Source: Dactylorhiza incarnata (lineage: Eukaryota > Streptophyta > Magnoliopsida > Asparagales > Orchidaceae). Taken from it: a stretch of 64,000 nt of DNA. Position numbers and translations under genes: made by a program. The notes below the pieces were generated by a model. That model did not search any database and was not told the DNA's origin. It was given only the letters and a program-made list of their open reading frames with translations. Position 1 is the first letter of the stretch. Each line of letters begins with the position of its first letter. This document shows, one piece after another, positions 56,030-64,000 of this stretch. The stretch spans positions 267,001 to 331,000 of the forward strand of contig JAWHQI010000616.1 of assembly GCA_033032865.1 (NCBI GenBank), in the 5' to 3' direction.

Positions 56030-57409
56030 TTGCAGCACCTCTGGAGCAAAGCTGAGAGAGGTGAGTTGCCGGATTTCTCGATCGATGTTGAGGGTACCTT
56101 GAGGTATCGTAGTAGGCTTTGCATACCCACAATGGAGGAGATTCGAGCGAAGATTTGTGAGGAGGCTCACGACTCCAGCTTATCGTATCATCCTGTCTCT
56201 ACGAAGATGTATCGCGATATGAAGCAGATCGTGTGGTGGCCAGGTATGAAGGGCGCTATTGCGTGGTTCGTAGCGCAGTGTTACACTTGTCAGCGCGTGA
56301 AGGCGGATCACAGGAGGCCCGGGGGCAAGTTGACACCGTTGGATATTCCCTTGTGGAAGTGGGAGAGCATCTCCATGGACTTCATTACTGGATTGCCGAG
56401 ATCCCCACGGGGGCATGATGCAGTGTGGGTCATCGTTGACAGGTTGACCAAGTGTGCTCATTTCGTTCCGTACAAGACAGGTTATTCTATGGAGAAGATT
56501 GTGTCTCTTTATGTGCATGAGGTCATTAGACTGATGGAGTGCCCACGAGCATAGTGTCTGATCGTGATTCCAGGTACACTTCCCATTTTTAGCAGAGTCT
56601 GCAAGGGGCATTGGGCACCGATCTCAGGTATTCTACAGCTTATCACCCACAGACGAATGGGCAGACAGAGAGGGTTAATCAGATTGTGGAGGATATGATC
56701 CAGTGTTATATTATAGAGCATGGAGGAGCTTGGGATGAACGCCTTGGGCTCATGGAGTTCCTGTACAATAATAGTTACCAGGAGAGCTTGAAGATGGCTC
56801 CGTTTGAGGCTCTATATGGGAGGAGATGTCGGACTCCCCTGTTTTGGGCTGAAGTGGGCGAGAAGCCTGTTCTGGGTCCTGAGGCTTTGGAGGAGATGAG
56901 CGTTGCTGTGACGCAGATCCGTGAGAAGCTCCAGGTAGCTCAGGAGCGCTATGAGAAGTACGCCAATCGGTGTAGGAGTGAGTTGGAATTTGCGGTGGGG
57001 GCATGGTATTCTTAAAGGTGTCCCCGATGGCAGGTGTTAAGAGATTTGGGAAGAGCCACAAGCTGGACCCCAGGTATGTAGGCCCATTCGAGATCGTCGA
57101 ATGCATCGGGTCTTCTCTTATAGATTGGTGTTACCTGCCTCTTTCCCCGGTGTGCACGATGTTTTTCATGTGAGCCAGTTGCGGAAGTGCATCCGTAGTG
57201 ATCGCTATATGCTGGATTCCGTGCCAGTGCTGCATCCCAATCTGTCGTTTGTAGAGCAGCCTGTTCGCATTTTGGAAAGGCAGGATCGAGTGTTGCGGAG
57301 GAAGACCATCCCTATGGTGAAGATCCTCTGGGATAATCAGGATGTTCGGGGTGCGGCCTGGGAGCTAAAGTCAGCGATGAAGGAGTCCTATCCTCACCTT
57401 TTCACCTAA
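56030..57409 (+). pseudogene. in: Chromovirus integrase with chromodomain-like tail
   Basis: The HHCC domain reads SSLSYHPVSTKMY and QCYTCQRVKA (56175-56300). The core has WESISMDFITGLP with the first catalytic Asp, VIVDRLTKCAHF, then a frameshift near 56545 before the SDRDSRF motif; YHPQTNGQTERVNQ (56641-56682) holds the catalytic Glu. Later stops lie near 57013 and 57085. The last frame (57101-57409) has HDVFHVSQLRKC, PVRILERQDRVLRRKTIPMV and WELKSAMKESYPHLF, the truncated chromodomain pattern of Tekay/Del elements, thought to direct insertion into heterochromatin. Confidence 0.87.
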
Positions 57410-57503
57410 TTTTCCCCGGTAAGTTTCCGTCTCCTGCGTTTTTCCTTGTTTGGTTTAGTTGTTGCAAAGTTTTGGGGCGAAACCTTTTGTTAGGAGGGGT
57501 GGC

Positions 57504-58482
57504 TGTAACGCCCCAGGTTTTTCTTATAGTTAATTCAAGTAGGGCTGTGCTAGTAAAGATGGTTTAAATATTAAAGTTGTCGTTGCGTGGCATTAGCGCG
57601 GAGGGCGTTACCGCTTCGTCTTTGTCGTCGTTCGATGAGGTTGATGCTAGGTTATTGCGTGAGTGCGTATAGGCGGTTTTGACTTCAATAAAGAAATATG
57701 GGTTTATATATACATATATATATATATGCATGTATATATGTAAATATATATATATAAATATATATTTACATATATATATATATATATATATGCATAGAAG
57801 CATACATTTGGCCGTTTGGGTTACTTTTGCTGCCTCATTCCTCCCCCCCCCCCCGATATATTCTGCTGTCGAGCGCGAAAGGGAGGCGATTTAGGGTTTC
57901 AGCGTTGGGATCGACGGAGACGGCGTGTTGGAGGTCACCGGAGCTTGGTTCCTTCGTCGGTATGGTGAATTGGTGAGCCCTCGTCGCCGGGGCTAGGGCT
58001 TTGGTCGGCTCTCGGCAAGTTGGTCGCGATCCGACGAGATGCCAGTTGAATCTGAGGCAAGGAAACACTTTCCCCTTCTCTCCCTTTTAAATTCTTTACT
58101 GCCCTTAGCATTGTTAAATGGATGTGCTGCGGGCTGCTGCCCTTTTTGGTTTATCTATGTTGGAGGGGGGCTGCTGCTTTTGTTTTCTGTTGAGGGGGCT
58201 GCTGCTTTCGTTTTCTGTTGAGGCGGCTGTTGCTTTCGTTTTCTGTTGAGGGGGCTGCTGTTTTCGTTTTCTGTTAAGGGCTGCTGTTGCTTGCTCCAAT
58301 TAGGGCTGCCCCTTTGTTTTCTTTTTTTAGAGGTTGCTGCTGTTCTTTTCTAGTTATTAGAGGGGGCTGCCTTATCACACTCTGTAGGGGCTGCTGCTTT
58401 GGGAACTTTAAATGAGGGGCTGCTGTTTTATCTTGTTTTTTTCCTGATTAATGTGGGCTGCTGTTTCTTGTTGGCCTGCTGC
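57504..58482 (+). repeat. Chromovirus 3' LTR, interrupted
   Basis: Starts TGTAACGCCCCAGG after the polypurine tract. An AT-rich microsatellite (ATATATACAT type) occupies 57708-57791, and a C run follows at 57843-57854. At 58128-58300 a 27-30 bp unit (GGCTGCTGCTTTCGTTTTCTG) is repeated about five times, with further CTGCTG motifs to 58482. The rest of the LTR presumably lies beyond the right edge of the window, after the next element. Confidence 0.72.
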
Positions 58483-60041
58483 TGATGGCGCAAATCTTAG
58501 CACACCGCTATAGGCGGTAGCAAGACTGCGGCATGAAACAGCAGTGTACCGATCGTTCAAGTAATATAAAATGAGGAGTAATCCCCGAGTATCGAATCTC
58601 TCAAGGAACACAGTAAGGTGGAGTTAACGTTCGAGGAAGGACTTGAGATCGAAGTCCTTGAGTCGGATGGAATGTGGAAACGGGGTGACTTGGCTTTTGG
58701 AAAATAAAAAAAAACAACTACAACTACTCCTATGCAATGCCGCTATGCAGTGCTTCGCTTGGCGGGATGGAGACTAGGCAGGCCTTGAGCGCGCTACGTC
58801 GCAAGGGCGGATGGGCGAGTAGGCAAGCAGAGTCGAACTGTGTAGGCCTTGAGCGCACTGCTTCGTAGGGCGAATGGATTACACGGGCCGCTATGCCACG
58901 CTTCGCTAGGCGGATGGGAGAGTAGGCATACGGATGAGGGTCGCAAGCACCTCGTCGACAAGCACGCCACTAGCAATTGCTAGTGCGGCACCGGACACGG
59001 TGGTGGAGTGGAAAATGGATGGCGGCGCACCTCGTTCACACATACGAATAATATGATTCCATAAACATGAAATAAACATTAATAAACAAGATTCATAGTG
59101 TCATCATCTAAATATAGAGATTACAAACAAATACAACCACACAAGTAGAAGAAAGAGGCAAGAGATACGACCGAATCCGGAGTCTCGTTGTAGATTCAAG
59201 GTAGGAATCGTCGGGTTGTCAATCCACGTCCTAGCTCGGTCTCAACTACGTCCGGGGTAGAGGAGGGCTGTCACACCTCCCAATGGACCCGTCTTCTCCA
59301 GCGCTTTACAATCCGGCCACGTCCGATGCGAGGAACTCCTTCCTTGGCGATGAAGATGAGTGTAGAATCTCCTCCTTGAAGCCCTTGGATGATGGAGGAG
59401 GCCTAGGGGGCGAACACCTGCGGAAATGGGCGGAACGGCGGAGCTGGGCGAGAAAAAAACGGCGAAGTCCCGACCTAATTCGCGAGCAGGTCGATTTATA
59501 GGCGCTGGAATAAACAGTGCGCACGATCAGTGGCGCACGACCAGTGGTCGTGCGCACTAGCATCCTGTGATCGTGCGCCTGACTGGACGGAGCCTGAAAG
59601 GTAAGAAAATTATAAAATATAATGTTCGCACGACCAGTGGCGCACGACCAATGGTCGTGCGCGCTATCGTAAGTGGTCGTGTGATAAGGAAGACAGAACT
59701 CAGATTTCAGGGGGTAAGTGCACACGATCAGTGGCACACGACCAGTGGTCGTGCGCAACAGAGCCAGTGATCGTGCGCTGTGTTCCTGTACAGAATTGTA
59801 CCGGAAACACCTGCACGACACCTGCTCCAGCATACAACACTAATCAAACCACTGAAAGTGACACTTAACCATGCATGAAAACTAAAAATGAGGATAAACA
59901 AGAAATAACACCAAAACGGGCCTAGAGGTGCACTTAGCATTGAGTATCAAATATGAGTGAAAACATGTCTAAAGTGAAGTGCATAGACTAGAAAATCGGC
60001 CCAGATGAGTCCATAAATGTGTATATATTTGGGACTCATCA
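58483..60041 (-). repeat. 3' LTR of copy B with GCGCACGACC palindromes
   Basis: 1559 bp; the minus strand starts TGATGAGTCCC (60041) and ends GCGCCATCA (58483). The minus-strand TATA box CTATAAATC is at 59493-59501. Perfect 11-bp-arm palindromes GCGCACGACCA/TGGTCGTGCGC lie 32 bp upstream (59533-59555) and at 59640-59662, and a near-perfect one at 59735-59756. Frames such as 59833-59306 are translations of the LTR. Confidence 0.87.
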
Positions 60042-60056
60042 CACCCCCAAACTTAA

Positions 60057-61770
60057 CTGTTTGCGCGTCCCGAGCAAACCATCTCTCGCGGACAGGAAAA
60101 ACATAGCTGACAAAGAAATTAAGAAGCGGAGTATCATGCAAAGTCGCATGCTCACACGCGTAGAAATACAATAGATAAAATTCCTAATTGTACATATTAG
60201 TTTATACTTTTCTACTGGCGTATATATATATTACATTTACTCAAAAAGTGAATCACGGTGAATCATAAGGTCGTACATAGGAAGAAAGTAAATTGAACGC
60301 TGAGGCGCGCATTGCCAAAGATCGGGGCTCGGGACAACTCCATTGAAATCCATCAATGTTGGTGACCATAAGCTTGCCCGTTCGCACTCTCTCCACGGCA
60401 CTGGTTTGACTCAAATGCGTGAATCAATAGGACTTAAGGTTTTAGATGAGGCTTGGGTTTAGGTGAGGTAAACAAATATAAACATGAAGGCTTAGAACAC
60501 AAAAACCCAAATGAGCAAATGCATACACTATCCAAGTTTCCGCAAAACACGCGGATGCACCACACCCCCAGACTTAGACTTAACAACATGGGTGTGTGCA
60601 CCGCCTACTCCCAAACATATATTTTTACACAGATTTTTCATTAAAGCTCATATCTTTTTCTTTTCTGTTCACTTCTTTTCTTTCTCTCATTTTCTTCTTT
60701 TCTTTTCTTATCATTTTCAGCAGCTAAACAATAAAACACATCCACATCTTCACAAACATATCACCAAATCAACAACCCAACTCATGAAAATAATAAATAG
60801 CTAAAGCTCAGATTTGGGTGTGCGACTAGGATTGGCATTTAGGCTTTGGTGAGACAACAGTGGGGCTGAATCAAAGAAAGGGTAGGCACAACTGGGCTGA
60901 CGAGGATAAAGCGATAGGAGTGGGCACAAAGGCTCAACCAGGCCAAAATGATGGCCTATATCACATTCACGCAATTGACTAACCGTATACCCATGCTTCA
61001 AGAATCGCTTGGGGCAAGTTCTTAGCCACCGAGAAAGATAATCCTTTCTCCCGACTCGAGCAATACGAGGCTAACGAACGTCTACACACATCCCTATGAT
61101 ACCGTTTGATTCACACTGGATTCACCAATTTTGAGTAGAGTAAACAATATTTACGCTAATAGAAAAAATATAAACTAAAAGCATAAAAAGAAATTGAATC
61201 TACACGAATTTCTAAACGAGACATGAGCACTCGACTATGAGCACTACAAGAGTCAACATTTTACTCCGCCTCATAATCCTAAGCCAGCACAATGATTTTC
61301 CAAATCACACAAAATGACAAATTCAACTCGCGACGTGCCAATGGCTAAGCGCGCTCAAGTGGGTGCTGTGGTGTGCAATGAAAATAAACAAAATATTTTA
61401 TATGAAATCTTCTAGTATGCAGTGCAATAGTGCACGTGAGCGGGTAAACAAAACTACTCTCCCCCAGACTTAAACTAAACAATCCGCATAATATATGACA
61501 TGAAAATCAACAAAGGCTAGAGAAAGAGAGTACCCAGTGCTCAGAAATGAGCACACCAGAAGATTGGCGTGTAAGCTAAAATGAGCGCAGCATCCGCCAT
61601 CCAGAAAAGATACCTGCAGGGGTCAGCTCCGCAAAAACAAAAGAAAAAGACAAACTAAAATAAACTACAGCTAACTAAACATGATTAGAAGAAATAAAAA
61701 TGCAGGAAAAGTAAGATAACTACTGGGGTTATTGTCCTCCCAGCACGACTTATTTAGGTTTTGCACAGTT
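60057..61770 (-). other. Copy B 3' noncoding region
   Basis: No supported gene. Blocks match copy A in reverse complement, for example ATCACCAAATCAACAACCCA near 60758 against the region around 21772-21800, and the stretch at 60280-60420. Extra purine-tract-like sequences read as CCCCCAGACTTA occur at 60566 and 61463. Confidence 0.6.
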
Positions 61771-63081
61771 CTAGCTTATAGGCCTATGAAAAGAAAAGTG
61801 CACAGGTAACTGTTCTAGTATGCGCATTGGTAGCGGGTACCGATACGGAGACAGAGCAGTCACCCCTCTACCTAAATATAGATACCTGCTCCTCACAGGT
61901 AGAGGGTAGAGAATGTAAGTGGAGGAGGGAATATCCTCACTCAACTCACCAAAAACATCCTTGCCCAGCAAGGTATCGTCTCCATGAAGGTGGCAGGAGG
62001 AAAAGGTAATGAGTGGAGCTTCCTCTACGGAGGGGGGATCAACCTCCTCACATAAGAGGATGCTCACATCATTGACTTGAGCAAAATGCTCCAAGTCCTC
62101 CTGGGGTACCTGCGAAGATTCAACCTACACAGGCTCAGATGAAGAAGGGGGGTTAGGAAATAAAAGAGAAGAATGACTTAAATAATCAAAAATTGGGGGA
62201 GTGGTCCCGGTCTCACTCCCAGCAGGATCCAAACATAGATCACTGTAGGTGTCATATGAGTCATAGCGAGGGGAATTCGGGAGCTCAAGGTCCTCTGTGG
62301 TGAGGTGGACCTCCTCATCCAATAAGGAAGTACAAACCTCCTCATCAGAAGAGGAATCCTCCTCATCCCACTTCGGCGCATCATCGTGGGCCAAGGAGTC
62401 ACACTCCCCATCGGAGAGAATAACATCCTCGTACCACTTTGATGCAACCTCAGGCTCCGAATGAACCTCCTGCACAACATCATCAACCAACTCAAAAGGA
62501 ATAGGAATAGAAAATTCTTGCAAAGAAAGAGGAGGAACAACGGTACTAACATCAGGGAATATATAAACAGGTTCCTCAGGGGGTGAATCCATAAGAGGAG
62601 ATGAACGCAAAGGGAGAGGAATCTCCACCACGTCATCACACTGAGCAGTTGAAAGTCTGATGGGAATATCAGCAGCAGTCCCCTATAGACAAGGTGGTAC
62701 TGTGAACTCATCATCAGAATCAGAAGGGGCAACCAAATGAGAGGTGGATGGACAAACACGGACATCCAGTTCATCATCCATCTACAACTGGCGCTGGAAT
62801 TCTGCACAGTCTTTCAATGAATGCTCAATGCTATGAAAACACAAACATAATTTTCTATTCCTCGTCAGTCCTTGCGGGGCCGGTGAGGAATACAAAAATG
62901 ATGGAAGTGGCGAAGAAGAGTGACCATAAGACTTGGGTACAGTGTATGAAGTGTCGTAGGAAAATGATGCTTCATGCACTGAGCCACGAGAATTATGCAC
63001 ACCATCTTCAGTGGGGCACTCATCACTAGAATGCCTAGCATCCCCACACCATTTGCAACGGATATTTAGATAAGCAAACAT
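61771..63081 (-). pseudogene. Twin CCHC zinc-knuckle protein (copy B)
   Basis: A single frame of 437 codons from ATG 63081, with stops near 62781, 62685 and 62124. MFAYLNIRCKWCGD starts it, directly comparable with the internal MWAGFNIRC of copy A. The first knuckle CKWCGDARHSSDEC is complete. The second (CLCFHSIEHSLKDC) has its second zinc Cys changed to Phe. The spacer keeps YTVPKSYGHS and SSPAPQG. The C-terminal 300 residues are strongly acidic and Pro/Ser rich, and differ from the Gln-rich tail of copy A. A Gag-like nucleic-acid-binding role is inferred from the knuckles only. Confidence 0.72.
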
Positions 63082-63306
63082 GGTGCAAAGGAAGATAATT
63101 CACCAATAGAAATATTCTAAGCAAGAATTAACTATACACACACAATAAAATTGAAAACCTGCTTTTGAAAAATTGCAAATAAAGATTAGAAACAAAAAAT
63201 TAAAAGATGCTACTTATATAACAAGAAATACAAAAGATGGTATAAACAAAGGGCACAAGGGCTTCTATCTATTGTCTCCCTCTCTAGCAAACTCACACGT
63301 CTGTGT

Positions 63307-63324
63307 TCCCCGGCAACGGCGCCA
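63307..63324 (-). promoter_or_regulatory. Primer binding site, TGGCGCC type (copy B)
   Basis: The minus strand reads TGGCGCCGTTGCCGGGGA, 6 bp after the LTR end, the exact usual Athila-type plant primer site. In copy A the same site has two changes. Confidence 0.9.
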
Positions 63325-63330
63325 AAAACT

Positions 63331-64000
63331 TGATGGCGCAAATCTTAGCACACCGCTATAGGCGGTAGCAAGACTGCGGCACGAAACGGCAGTGTACCGA
63401 TCGTTCAAGTAATATAAAACGAGGAGTAATCCCCGAGTATTGAATCTCTCAAGGAACACAGTAAGGTGGAGTTAACGTTCGAGGAAGGACTTGAGATCGA
63501 AGTCCTTGAGTCGGATGGAATGCGGAAACAGGGTGATTTGGCTTAGGGAAAATAAAAGAAAATAACTACAACTACTCCTATGCAATGCCGCTATGCAGTG
63601 CTTCGCTTGGCAGGATGGAGACTAGGCAGGCCTTGAGCACGCTGCGTCGCAAGGGCGGTTGGGCGAGTAGGCAAGCGGAGTCGAACTGTGCAAGCCTTGA
63701 GCGCACTACTTCGTAGGGCGAATGGATTACACGGGCCGCTATGCCACGCTTCGCCAGGCGGATGGAAGAGTAGGCATACAGATGAGGGTCGCAAGCACCT
63801 CGTCGACAAGCACGCCACTAGTAATTGCTAGTGCGGCACCGGACACGGTGGTGGAGTGGAAAATGGATGGCGGGACACCTCGTTCACACATATGAATAAT
63901 ATGATTCCATAAAGATGAAATAAACATTAATAAACAAGATTCATAGTGTCATCATCTAAATATAGAGATTACAAACAAATACAACCACACAAGTAGAAGA
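63331..64000 (-). repeat. 5' LTR of copy B, partial
   Basis: Starts TGATGGCGCAAATC, matching 58483 onward almost base for base up to the window end. It contains the conserved AGTGTACCGATCG block shared with Athila-type U5 regions. Confidence 0.88.

Larger units (their letters stand above)
52013..58482 (+). mobile_element. Tekay/Del-type chromovirus (Ty3-gypsy)
   Basis: The primer site GTTGGTATCAGAGG (52013-52026), gag with several zinc knuckles, protease, RT, RNase H, integrase and a C-terminal chromodomain-like segment lie in canonical order. GAGGGGTGGC polypurine tract and LTR start TGTAACGCCCC at 57504 close the internal region. Pol is broken by stops and small frameshifts. The 3' LTR is interrupted at 58482 by the next element, so the full length cannot be measured. 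Confidence 0.88.
58483..64000 (-). mobile_element. Non-autonomous Gypsy-type element, twin zinc knuckle (copy B)
   Basis: Minus-strand element with its 3' LTR at 58483-60041 and the start of the 5' LTR at 63331, cut by the window end. TTAAGTTTGGGGGTG is the polypurine tract (60042-60056, read on the minus strand) and TGGCGCCGTTGCCGGGGA the primer site. The 3.29-kb interior encodes one broken zinc-knuckle ORF, homologous to copy A at 17970-23985 with the same gene order and shared noncoding blocks. No pol domain. It inserted into the chromovirus LTR; the second TSD is outside the window. Confidence 0.87.

Noticed and set aside
57564..57894. Tyr/Ile-rich small frames on both strands
   Set aside because: They translate the ATATATAC microsatellite in the chromovirus LTR.

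Overview
The window looks like nuclear DNA of a flowering plant, most likely from a large, repeat-rich genome. I found no host gene, tRNA or rRNA. Essentially all of it is a nested stack of LTR retrotransposons. The evidence is Ty1-copia and Ty3-gypsy gag and pol homology, methionine-tRNA and TGGCGCC-type primer binding sites, polypurine tracts, and TG...CA LTR pairs with 5-bp target-site duplications (TSDs). Species cannot be read from the sequence.

Layout. (1) 180-2384: minus-strand, 5'-truncated copy of a Sirevirus-like non-autonomous Copia family. (2) 2385-10329 and 27516-27990: decayed plus-strand Athila (Ty3-gypsy). Its integrase core is replaced by a GC-rich hairpin-repeat element (6516-8642). 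(3) 10330-27510: minus-strand Copia inserted in the Athila tail (TSD CCTCT). It carries two further elements: a deletion-derived Sirevirus (12210-16748, TSD CAACT) and a non-autonomous Gypsy element encoding a twin zinc-knuckle protein (17970-23985). (4) 27991-50195: a second Athila, minus strand, split by a near-complete Sirevirus with a third ORF (29014-40665) and by a gag-only large retrotransposon derivative (41859-50158, TSD ATATG). (5) 50196-58482: poorly assigned sequence, then a Tekay/Del-type chromovirus (52013-57503) with a broken 3' LTR. (6) 58483-64000: a second, minus-strand twin zinc-knuckle element running off the right edge.

How they work together. The autonomous elements (Sirevirus, Copia, Athila, Tekay) have recognisable gag, protease, reverse transcriptase, RNase H and integrase parts, all broken by stops or frameshifts. 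The non-autonomous elements keep LTRs, primer site and purine tract but at most one gag-like or zinc-knuckle ORF, so they would have depended on enzymes supplied in trans. None of the copies looks able to move by itself.

The most interesting pattern is in the LTRs. Almost every family here, Copia and Gypsy alike, carries an array of short CpG-containing palindromes, and where a TATA box can be assigned the array usually sits just upstream of it. The motifs differ completely between families. In the Sirevirus the LTR motif (TTCGACGAA) also appears inside the element, in frame at the gag-pol junction and again between pol and the third ORF. The second candidate for novelty is the twin zinc-knuckle family, present as two diverged copies.
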